Origin: Pueribacillus sp041725775
GTDB taxonomy: Bacteria > Bacillota > Bacilli > Bacillales > UBA6769
DNA length: 64,000 bases
Assembly: GCF_041725775.1 (NCBI RefSeq)
Contig: NZ_JBEUEL010000004.1
Coordinates: forward strand, 1 to 64,000
Direction: 5' to 3'
In this document: positions 36,182 through 44,343 of the stretch, piece after piece
Layout of the letters: every line of letters starts with the position of its first letter
How positions within the stretch are numbered: the first letter of the stretch is position 1
The notes under the pieces: model-generated
The model's database searches: none
Told to the model about the DNA's origin: nothing
Seen by the model: only the letters and a program-made list of their open reading frames with translations
Position numbers and translations under genes: made by a program

Positions 36182-37663
36182 TTGGACCAAATACAGATCT
36201 ACATGTGGATAGGTTTTATTATATTTGTTGGTATTTTAGTTTATTTAAGTTATTTAGGCTATAAACATACGTCAGATATTGAAGATTTTACGATTGCAGG
36301 CTCATCATTAGGGCCGGTCGTATTAGGATTAGCTTATGCAGCAACATTTTTCAGTGCAACAACGTTTATCGGCTATCCTGGATGGGCATATTCATTTGGT
36401 TTTTCAACACTGTGGATCTTTTTAACGTTAATTATCGCATCACCGTTAGGACTTATTGTTGTCGCCAAAAGAGCAAGAATGATGAATATTAAACAGAAGT
36501 CGTTATCACTTCCAGACTGGTTAGGAGACCGATACGACAGTGACTTCGTGCGAGTCGGAACCGCGATCGTTTGCTTGTTTAATATTTTTGCTATTGCCTC
36601 ACAGTTTGCTGCAGGTGCTTGGATTTTTAACACGCTGCTCGGAATTCCATACAACATCGGACTAATCATAACAATGGTGCTTGTCATTGCGTACGTATAC
36701 GCAGGTGGATCCTTTGCGGACATTTATACGGATGCTGTACAAGCGGTGTTAATGGCAGTGATGGGTGTTGTCGTGTTTATTTCAGCTTTATGGGTCTTTG
36801 ATGGTGGTTTTACGGGTGCATTTACAGAAATTGACGCTGTGCTTTCAGCGAAGGATCCGAATTTAGTGGCGATCGTCAATCCGAACTCACTCGTTTTTTA
36901 TTCCATTCCAGCGATTATTGGTGCTTTTATTATTCAGTTTGCATTTTCATCACAACCACAACTTTTTAATAAAGTGTTAGCATTAAAAGACCCGCGTGAT
37001 ATGCGGAAAATGATTATTACGTATGCAGTCAGTGCATTGGCATTTTTATTCGTCATTTTTGGCGGGCTTTATGCAGCAGTAGAAGTAACAGTCGACCACC
37101 CTGATCAAGCATTATTAGAATACGTTATGAAAGTATTCCCTGCAATCATCGCAGCATTTTTAGGAATTACAGTTATTGCAGCTGCAATGTCGACGACGGA
37201 CGGATTATTCGTCGTTATGTCAACCGTTATTGCCAATGATATTTATCGAAAATTTTTAGTTCCGAAAGGAATCGTAAAAACCGATCCGGAAATAGTCGAC
37301 GAAGTTTCATTAAAGATTAGTCGTTATGTTGTTATCATTGTCGGTGTGCTCTCGTACTTGCTTGTTTTAAATCCACCAGAATCATTAGGGATGTTTCTTT
37401 GGATCGGCATTTCCGGTGTCGCTTCCGGTACGATGGGACCATTGCTAGCAGGTTTATTCTGGCCAAAAATTGCCACGAAAACAGCAGCACAGGTTTCTCT
37501 CGTATCAGGTGTCTTTGCTTATATCATCATCTTAGTTACAGACTTTGAATTGAGTAACTTAGCTGCTGGTGCTTGGGCAGTGCTTGTTGGGCTTGCTGCA
37601 ATGATGATTGTTGGACTCTTTACTCAAAAAAGCGATTCTGGAGGTGTGAATCATGTGGGTTAA
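36182..37663 (+). CDS. Sodium:solute symporter family transporter
   Basis: A 493-residue integral membrane protein of the SSS family with about 13 hydrophobic helices. DIEDFTIAGSSLGPVVLG followed by ATFFSATTFIG at the start and ISRYVVIIVG later are family features. It couples sodium entry to uptake of a small organic solute; neighbouring genes suggest a carboxylate or an amide-derived acid, but substrate is not readable. The TTG start has GGGAGG eight bases upstream. It overlaps a tiny downstream gene. Confidence 0.88.
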   Translation: MDQIQIYMWIGFIIFVGILVYLSYLGYKHTSDIEDFTIAGSSLGPVVLGLAYAATFFSATTFIGYPGWAYSFGFSTLWIFLTLIIASPLGLIVVAKRARMMNIKQKSLSLPDWLGDRYDSDFVRVGTAIVCLFNIFAIASQFAAGAWIFNTLLGIPYNIGLIITMVLVIAYVYAGGSFADIYTDAVQAVLMAVMGVVVFISALWVFDGGFTGAFTEIDAVLSAKDPNLVAIVNPNSLVFYSIPAIIGAFIIQFAFSSQPQLFNKVLALKDPRDMRKMIITYAVSALAFLFVIFGGLYAAVEVTVDHPDQALLEYVMKVFPAIIAAFLGITVIAAAMSTTDGLFVVMSTVIANDIYRKFLVPKGIVKTDPEIVDEVSLKISRYVVIIVGVLSYLLVLNPPESLGMFLWIGISGVASGTMGPLLAGLFWPKIATKTAAQVSLVSGVFAYIIILVTDFELSNLAAGAWAVLVGLAAMMIVGLFTQKSDSGGVNHVG

Positions 37664-37754
37664 TGCAATGTTAACGATATGGTTATATGGAACATTGTTC
37701 GGAATTTTGATGATTATCATGACCCTTTCGATCTGGTATAGGCGTGAAGACTAA
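37653..37754 (+). CDS. Symporter small accessory protein (33 residues)
   Basis: A 33-codon frame beginning ATG TGG GTT inside the last codons of the symporter gene, with GGAGGTGTGAATC as ribosome site. The product is one hydrophobic helix (about residues 7-28) ending in the basic WYRRED tail, so a single-pass membrane peptide is expected. Small single-helix proteins overlapping SSS symporter genes are known as accessory subunits. Overlap, ribosome site and hydropathy support a real gene despite its size. Confidence 0.7.
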   Translation: MWVNAMLTIWLYGTLFGILMIIMTLSIWYRRED

Positions 37755-37810
37755 AAAGACCATCGCTTCAACGTGAAGCAGTTTTTAATGGGGCATAGAG
37801 GAGAATGACG

Positions 37811-39238
37811 ATGAGAGAAAACATCGTATCGTTATCAATTGTTGAATTAGCAAAAAAAATCAAAGCGAAAGAGCTTTCACCTGTTGAGGTTTTTGAATGT
37901 TTTTTGAGTCAAATCAAACGTGTGAATGAAGAAGTAAATGCGTTCATAACGATAATGAGTGAAGATGCTAGAGATGCAGCAAAAAAAGCGGAAGATGAAG
38001 TGATGAATGGGTACTATCGCGGACCGTTGCACGGCATCCCGATTGGACTAAAAGATGTCGTTTTTACGAAAGGTGTGAAAACGACGATGGCATCGCCGAT
38101 TTACAAAGATTTTATCCCTAATGAAGATGCAATAGTCGTCCGAAAATTAACTGAAGCAGGTGCAATTTTGATCGGAAAGTTGAATACGCATCAGTTTGCG
38201 TATGGCCCGACTGGAGATCGTTCTTATTTTGGTCCAGTGAATAATCCATTTGATGTAAGCAGAATGTCGGGTGGCTCAAGTAGTGGCTCTGCTGCCGCGG
38301 TAGCGACAAATATGTGTAAAGGGGCGATTGGAACAGATACGTCAGGTTCGGTTAGAGTACCAGCTGCTTTTTGTGGCATTGTCGGTATGAAGCCAACATA
38401 TGGTCTTGTAAGTAGAAGAGGAATTTATCCTTTAAGTACAACACTTGATCATGTCGGACCGATGACGAGAACAGTTGAAGACAATGCTCTATTTTTAAAT
38501 GCGATTGCCGGTTATGATCCGCTTGATTTTCATTCAAAAGAGCTAAGTTATTACACTAATTATTATGGATGTATCTCTGACAACATTAAAGATGTCGTGA
38601 TCGGGATTCCTAAAAATTTTTACTTTGAACATGTTGATATAGAAATTGTAGATTCGGTAAATAAGAGTATTATGTTATTGGAACGTTTAGGTGCAAAGCT
38701 TGAAGAAATCGAAGTGCCGAACGTTGAGGAAATGGTTAAGGCGCAGCAAATGATTATTAAAAGTGAAGCATATACAATTCATAGGCAACACCTTGAAAAC
38801 CTAAGCAATGAATGGGACGAGGAAGTAAAAGAGAGATTATACACGGGCAAAGATGTGCTCGCAGATCAATATATACAAGCTCGAGATAAAAGAATTCAGG
38901 CATATTACGTTTTTAAGCAATTGTTTAAAAAAGTGAATGTGATTATCACCCCAACAACTGCAATGCTAGCACCAAAAATTAATCAGCGGGAAATCAATCG
39001 TGGCTTATTTAAAGGGGAGCACATCCGATGGCCAATGTTACGGTTAACGAGCCATATTAATTTAATTGGCTTTCCGGCGTTGTCACTTCCTTGCGGCATT
39101 TCAAAAGATAATTTACCGATCGGTGTACAGTTTATCGGAAATACGTTTCAAGAAAAATTGTTATATCGACTTGGAAACGCATTATTTCAAGAACTTAGCA
39201 TAATTGAAAAATTAGATCGTACAATTAATGTGAAATAG
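37811..39238 (+). CDS. Amidase (amidase signature family)
   Basis: A 475-residue enzyme hydrolysing an amide to acid and ammonia. The Ser-cisSer-Lys triad is in place: Lys in GLKDVV (about residue 80), Ser in GGSSSGSAAAV (about 154-164) and the nucleophile in DTSGSVR (about 176-182). It is not GatA by context, since there is no gatC or gatB. The ATG at 37811 is five bases after GAGGAGA. It follows the symporter by 57 bases, so uptake and hydrolysis of one amide is an attractive idea. Confidence 0.88.
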   Translation: MRENIVSLSIVELAKKIKAKELSPVEVFECFLSQIKRVNEEVNAFITIMSEDARDAAKKAEDEVMNGYYRGPLHGIPIGLKDVVFTKGVKTTMASPIYKDFIPNEDAIVVRKLTEAGAILIGKLNTHQFAYGPTGDRSYFGPVNNPFDVSRMSGGSSSGSAAAVATNMCKGAIGTDTSGSVRVPAAFCGIVGMKPTYGLVSRRGIYPLSTTLDHVGPMTRTVEDNALFLNAIAGYDPLDFHSKELSYYTNYYGCISDNIKDVVIGIPKNFYFEHVDIEIVDSVNKSIMLLERLGAKLEEIEVPNVEEMVKAQQMIIKSEAYTIHRQHLENLSNEWDEEVKERLYTGKDVLADQYIQARDKRIQAYYVFKQLFKKVNVIITPTTAMLAPKINQREINRGLFKGEHIRWPMLRLTSHINLIGFPALSLPCGISKDNLPIGVQFIGNTFQEKLLYRLGNALFQELSIIEKLDRTINVK

Positions 39239-39316
39239 CAAACGATTAGTCTTCTAACATAATGTTTCTGTGAACAGCATGTAACTTAATTTTCGATAAG
39301 CTATGAAAACTCTGTG

Positions 39317-40240
39317 TTAAATATATATAATTGTCGATAGATAAATGACAATCGTTACTGTAACCATACTAAAAAAAGTTGAAGCGAGTACAGCTTGTGC
39401 GGCAAACTCTGGTTCATTGTCATATTCTTGTGCGATAATTGACGTTGTTACCGAAGTCGGCATTGCAGATGCGATGAAAAATGCTTGGGCGATAACACCT
39501 TCAACATTTGTAACAACGATAATAAGATAGGCAAGAGTAGGGCCGACTACTAGTCGCATAATGACACTTAAGTATACGGTCATTAAATTTTTTGAAAACT
39601 TCAATTGGGCGACTTGCGCGCCCAACGTTAGTAATGCAATTCCGATTAAAGCATTCGCAATATACGTTCCTGACGTATACAGAAATTCTGGTAGCGGGAT
39701 GTCAAAAATATTTAAACCTATTCCGATAATCATTGCATACGTGACAGGCATTTTTAAATAATCGATAAACGCTTTAAACTTTCCGATTTTAGAAGCTTGT
39801 ACTGAAAAGATTCCGAAAGAATAAAGTAGTAAATTTTGTAACGTTAAAATAATAATTTGGATGGACATGGCAAACGGATCTTGTCGAAAAACGAGATCAT
39901 TTACGGGCACACCATAATTTCCAGAATTATAGTAAAGCGTGCTATTCATAAATGCTGTGCGCATAGTCTGTTTAAAGTGAAATATATGACTGATTATGAA
40001 AGATACAACATATAAAATAACGCTATATAAAATAAAGAGCATAAAAACAGTGAAAAATAAGTTCATTGTAAGATTTGTTTCATACAAACGAATTAAGATT
40101 AAACCAGGAACTAAATAATAAATGTTTATCTTTACTAACGTATTCATATCAAAGCGGAATTGCAAATGTAACAATGCTCCAATTCCGACGATAATAAAAA
40201 TTGGCAAGATAATATTTACGAAGATTGTTAATAAGTCCAT
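39317..40240 (-). CDS. AEC-family (auxin efflux carrier-like) transporter
   Basis: A membrane protein of about 307 residues with ten hydrophobic helices arranged in two halves, as in the AEC family that includes malate permeases. NSGNYGVPV (about residue 107) and ASAMPTSVTTSIIA (about 260) are the two characteristic broken-helix motifs. It may carry a dicarboxylate, in line with genes nearby. The start is uncertain: ATG 40240 is about 12 bases from AAAGG, while ATG 40252 abuts it. Confidence 0.85.
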   Translation of the reverse strand: MDLLTIFVNIILPIFIIVGIGALLHLQFRFDMNTLVKINIYYLVPGLILIRLYETNLTMNLFFTVFMLFILYSVILYVVSFIISHIFHFKQTMRTAFMNSTLYYNSGNYGVPVNDLVFRQDPFAMSIQIIILTLQNLLLYSFGIFSVQASKIGKFKAFIDYLKMPVTYAMIIGIGLNIFDIPLPEFLYTSGTYIANALIGIALLTLGAQVAQLKFSKNLMTVYLSVIMRLVVGPTLAYLIIVVTNVEGVIAQAFFIASAMPTSVTTSIIAQEYDNEPEFAAQAVLASTFFSMVTVTIVIYLSTIIYI

Positions 40241-40433
40241 TCGGTTTCTCATCCTTTTCTATACACGCATTTAATATATCATAAAGGGATGAATTGCTGT
40301 CTTAAAGCAAGATTTCTATCAGCAATGACTTAAATTCATTAATATAGTCTTTCCAAGAGTTCTTAAGGTCATTTGATTATTGCTAAGGATAATAACATAA
40401 GAAAGAGGGCTTTTAGAAACTAGACAAAATATT

Positions 40434-40450
40434 TTGGATCCGGTATCCTT
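40434..40450 (+). promoter_or_regulatory. Operator-like palindrome upstream of the HMG-CoA-lyase-like gene
   Basis: TTGGATCCGGTATCCTT is an imperfect 17-base palindrome of the form TTGGATAC-N-GTATCCAA, 33 bases before the start codon. Related half-sites occur at 59395, 61798 and 61912. Confidence 0.4.
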
Positions 40451-40482
40451 TAAGAAGAAAAGTATTTAAAGGGGAAGTTGGA

Positions 40483-41403
40483 ATGCAATTACCTAAGGAA
40501 GTTCAAATAAATGAGGTTGGTATTCGTGACGGGCTCCAATTGGAAAATAAAATTCTTTCGATTGATGAAAAAGTTGATTTAATTGTTAAACTAGCGGAAG
40601 CAAATGTTAAAAATATTGAATTCGGTTCATTTGTAAACCCGAAGCTTGTTCCTCAAATGGCTAATAGCAAAGAGGTTTTTGAACGTATCAAAGATATGAA
40701 AGGCATGCGCTTTATCGGATTGGTTCCTAATATAAAAGGTTTGGAGAATGCTATTGAAGCGGGAGTTAAACACGTAAACTTCGTTTTTTCTGCAAGCAAT
40801 ACACACAATCTTCAAAATGTAAAGAAAACGACAGAGGAATCGCTTGAGGAATATAAAAAGATTTACAAGTTAGCGAGCGATAATGAAGTAACACTTGATT
40901 GTATTATTGCAACAGCTTTTGGATGTCCGTTTGAGGGGATGACGCCAAAAGAACGAATTGTATCCATAGTTGATGAACTTATTGGAAAAGGAGTTAATCT
41001 TCTCTCATTAGCTGACACAACAGGTATGGCAAATCCAAAGCAAGTCTTTGATACCTGCTTGGAAGTTTCAAACAAATGGCCAAGCAAACAATTGAATTTG
41101 CATCTCCATAATACACGAGGAATGGGGCTGGCTAATGTTCTTGCAGGCATGGAAGCGGGTGTTACAAGTTTTGACGCTGCACTGGGAGGATTAGGAGGAT
41201 GTCCATTTGCGCCAGGGGCAACCGGAAATATTTGTACAGAGGATACCGTTCATATGCTTAAGGGAATGGGGATTGAGACAAAAATAAACCTCGATAAGCT
41301 AATAGAGGCCGCTATGCTATTAAAAGAGTATATAGGTCATGAATTACCCGGCCAAGTTATCAAAGCAGGCAAAAGTTCTAAAAGATATACGGTAAAACAG
41401 TAA
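40483..41403 (+). CDS. HMG-CoA lyase-like enzyme (HMGL family)
   Basis: A 306-residue TIM-barrel lyase that cleaves 3-hydroxy-3-methylglutaryl-CoA or a close analogue by retro-aldol reaction. GIRDGLQLE (residues 13-21, catalytic Arg and metal Asp), HLHNTRGMG (about 206-214, metal His) and the mobile-loop cysteine in GGLGGCPFAPGATGN (about 235-249) are intact. It is close to MvaB/YngG of leucine breakdown, but no methylcrotonyl-CoA carboxylase is nearby, so a different branched hydroxyacyl-CoA is possible. It heads the acyl-CoA block. Confidence 0.9.
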   Translation: MQLPKEVQINEVGIRDGLQLENKILSIDEKVDLIVKLAEANVKNIEFGSFVNPKLVPQMANSKEVFERIKDMKGMRFIGLVPNIKGLENAIEAGVKHVNFVFSASNTHNLQNVKKTTEESLEEYKKIYKLASDNEVTLDCIIATAFGCPFEGMTPKERIVSIVDELIGKGVNLLSLADTTGMANPKQVFDTCLEVSNKWPSKQLNLHLHNTRGMGLANVLAGMEAGVTSFDAALGGLGGCPFAPGATGNICTEDTVHMLKGMGIETKINLDKLIEAAMLLKEYIGHELPGQVIKAGKSSKRYTVKQ

Positions 41404-41516
41404 AGTCTTATTGCGGAATTACATTTTTGGGAATATTCGTCTAACTATCTGTAACATGCTAATGCTTTTTCTCGTTTCTGAGAACTTGCATTCATACATT
41501 ATAAGGGGGGGTACAA

Positions 41517-42311
41517 TTGCGGAATTGGGAAACAATCCAATTGAAGAAAAACTTTATAGCTCAAGGAGTTTTCGTAATTACACTGAATCGACCACAATCA
41601 ATGAATGCGTTGAATACGCAAATGTCTAGAGAATTGGTGGAGTGTTTGAAACTATTGTACAAAGATAAGGAATGTCGGGTGCTTATGATAACTGGTTCTG
41701 GTGAAAAAGCTTTCTGCGTTGGTGCTGATCTCAAAGAACGAAATGGAATGTCAAAAGAAGATTGGAAAGTGCAGCACGACATTTTCGAAGAAGCATTTAT
41801 GCTAATTCGTAACTTTCCATATCCTGTCATCGCAGTCGTCAATGGCTACGCGCTTGGTGGTGGAATGGAAATGATTTTGAACTGTGATTTAAGGGTTGCG
41901 GTGAAGCATGCAACGTTTGGTCTACCTGAAGCGACACTCGGAATTATTCCAGGTGTTGGGGGAACACAACTGTTACCGAGAGCAGTTCCTGTTGCTATCG
42001 CAAAAGAAATTTTATTTAGTGGCAAGCATTTTTCTGCAGAAAGAGGGAAAGAGATCGGTCTACTCAATGTAGTTGCGGAAAGTGGGAAGCTGATGGAAGC
42101 AGCAATAGATTTAGCTGCTAGCATCGCAAAAAATGCCCCTCTTTCACTTCAAAATCTCAAGAAAGCGATTAACACCGGTCTCCAAACTGACATTACGACA
42201 GCATTAACTATCGAGCTTCAAGCCTATTATAAATGCGCAGATTCAGAAGATCGTCTGGAAGGCATCCTAGCTTTTAACGAAAAAAGACAGCCAAACTGGC
42301 AAGGCAAATAA
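41517..42311 (+). CDS. Enoyl-CoA hydratase/isomerase family protein
   Basis: A 264-residue crotonase-fold enzyme. The oxyanion-hole segments AFCVGADLKE (about residue 62) and NGYALGGGME (about 107), and the catalytic Glu region PEATLGIIPGVGG (about 136), are all present, so true hydratase activity is likely. The TTG start follows a run of seven G. With the lyase before and the dehydrogenase after, it fits a pathway that dehydrogenates, hydrates and cleaves a branched acyl-CoA. Confidence 0.88.
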   Translation: MRNWETIQLKKNFIAQGVFVITLNRPQSMNALNTQMSRELVECLKLLYKDKECRVLMITGSGEKAFCVGADLKERNGMSKEDWKVQHDIFEEAFMLIRNFPYPVIAVVNGYALGGGMEMILNCDLRVAVKHATFGLPEATLGIIPGVGGTQLLPRAVPVAIAKEILFSGKHFSAERGKEIGLLNVVAESGKLMEAAIDLAASIAKNAPLSLQNLKKAINTGLQTDITTALTIELQAYYKCADSEDRLEGILAFNEKRQPNWQGK

Positions 42312-42343
42312 TAAATAGCTAATAAAATTAGGAGGAATTATAA

Positions 42344-43504
42344 GTGGCAATAAGTTCAAAAAAAGATTTGGAGTTAATCAGAAGCGGTATCCGAGCACTT
42401 TGTGAGAAGTTTCCTGAATCGTATTGGAGAAATCTTGATGCGACAAAATCATACCCAGAAGAATTTATAAAGGCTTTAACTGTAGAGGGTTGGCTATCAG
42501 TTCTTATCCCAGAAGAATATGGTGGTGCAGGACTTGGAATGGTTGAAGCTGGAATTATTTTAGAAGAAATCAATCGTTCAGGCGGAAATGCAGGGGCGGG
42601 GCATGCGCAGATGTACACAATGGGGTCAATTCTGCGGCATGGGAATGAGGACCAAAAACAACGTCTTCTTCCAAAAATTGCTAGTGGCGAACTTCGTCTT
42701 CAAGCGTTTGGGATAACAGAACCGACTGCTGGAAGTGATACAACAAGCATTGAAACGTTCGCCGAAAAAAAAGGTGATCGTTACATTGTAAATGGTCAAA
42801 AAATTTGGACCTCCCGTGCGGAATATTCTGACCTCATGCTTCTTTTAGCAAGGACGACTCCAAAGGCTGAAGTAGTTAAGAAGACTGACGGATTGAGCTT
42901 GTTTATTCTTGATATGAACGATCAGAAAGAAAATATTACGATTCGTCCAATTGAAACAATGATTAACCATTCAACAACAGAAGTGTTTTTTGAAAACGTG
43001 GAAATTCCGGTAGAAAACTTAATCGGTGAAGAAGGTAAAGGATTTCGCTATGTATTGAGTGGAATGAACGCTGAACGTATTCTCGTTGCGTCTGAGAGTA
43101 TAGGGGATGGCTTTTACTTTGTTGATCGTGCGGTACAATATGCAAATGAAAGAATCGTTTTCAACCGACCGATCGGGAAAAACCAAGGTGTACAATTCCC
43201 AATTGCTGAATCTTACATGGAAATCGAAGCCGCAAAATTGATGCGTGATAAGGCGGCAAAAATGTTTGATGAAGGAATTAATTGCGGTGCGGAAGCGAAT
43301 ATGGCAAAATTTTTGTCGTCAGAAGCTGCGTGGAAAGCAGGGAATGCTGCAATGTCAGCATACGGTGGCTATGGATTTGCAACTGAATACAACATCGAAC
43401 GGAAATTTAAAGAAGCAAGACTATTCATTGTAGCACCGGTTACAAACAATTTGATCCTAAGTTATGTTGGACAGCACGTCCTCGGAATGCCACGTTCTTT
43501 CTAA
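42344..43504 (+). CDS. Acyl-CoA dehydrogenase 1
   Basis: A 386-residue FAD enzyme of the ACAD family. The AFGITEPTAGSD flavin motif (about residue 124) and the FNRPIGKNQGVQ region (about 267) are present. The C-terminal site that holds the catalytic Glu in most members (YEGT) reads FIVAPVTNN, so that Glu is missing. An alternative Glu is found in MNAERILVA (about 243), where isovaleryl- and long-chain dehydrogenases keep theirs. A branched substrate is therefore plausible. The GTG start follows AGGAGG. Confidence 0.88.
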   Translation: MAISSKKDLELIRSGIRALCEKFPESYWRNLDATKSYPEEFIKALTVEGWLSVLIPEEYGGAGLGMVEAGIILEEINRSGGNAGAGHAQMYTMGSILRHGNEDQKQRLLPKIASGELRLQAFGITEPTAGSDTTSIETFAEKKGDRYIVNGQKIWTSRAEYSDLMLLLARTTPKAEVVKKTDGLSLFILDMNDQKENITIRPIETMINHSTTEVFFENVEIPVENLIGEEGKGFRYVLSGMNAERILVASESIGDGFYFVDRAVQYANERIVFNRPIGKNQGVQFPIAESYMEIEAAKLMRDKAAKMFDEGINCGAEANMAKFLSSEAAWKAGNAAMSAYGGYGFATEYNIERKFKEARLFIVAPVTNNLILSYVGQHVLGMPRSF

Positions 43505-44343
43505 TTATTTCAACTAAGAAATTAAGTATGCCAATCATGACAATTACGAGGCTGTAAGCTTAGATGAATCTAATAAAAACTTATATCGTTCTGTTTCCAA
43601 GGTGAGTACATATTACATAATGAACATACTTAAATCGTTCATTGAATTAACCATGCTGAGCATCATAAAATGGATCGGTGTTTTTAATTCATTTGCAAGA
43701 ATAGGAAATTCTGTTGAAATTGTACAAAAGAATATACGATAGGTCCGGTTGATTTAAAAAGAATAAGTCGAAAAAACGAGGTGTACATGGAAGAACATTC
43801 TGAGAACGCTTCTTAACTTGGTAGGGAAGATTCAATTTTTGTACCGCGTTGAGATGTGCCGTTGTTAGCACAATAAATATAAAGGTGCAAGATAATAATA
43901 GAATTAGACTAATTCAAATTATTTAAGAGAATTTTAAAAAATGAATCGTATCTTTAATCATAAGGTTTACAAACTTTAATTCATTTTTGGGATCATTTTA
44001 CATGTTTGAGCTTGGAATCATTGAAAAACAATAAGGCGAACGTTGAAAACATTTGCTGTTATTTATTCGGAAGTGACAGGGATTGGAGCGTCGATGAACA
44101 TTGTTTTTGTAGATATTAAAATACGGAAAGTTTAAAGGAAAAAGACTTGGATTCATGCAGTGGAAAACGTCAATGAATATTAGTGAAAAGGAAACTAAGA
44201 AAATGGAATAACTTGAATTTTGAAGATTTAGATAGAATACAGCGTGCGACTATTATTTCAATGAAAGAAAGCGCTGTCAAAATAATAACTGAGCAGTCTT
44301 ATCCAAAAAAACACAGTTTTTTAATTGCGAATGGAGGATAAAG
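43505..44343. other. 839-base region without an intact gene, probable gene debris
   Basis: No convincing complete gene was found. A 73-codon open stretch (about 43525-43740) and a tail reading NLNFEDLDRIQRATIISMK (ending near 44340) are protein-like but lack starts or are cut by stops. I could not assign families. With the CoA-transferase pseudogene further on, decayed genes are the likeliest content. Confidence 0.4.

Noticed and set aside
37811..39238. GatA subunit of the tRNA-dependent amidotransferase
   Set aside because: No gatC or gatB beside it, and it stands next to a symporter in an accessory region; a stand-alone amidase is more likely.
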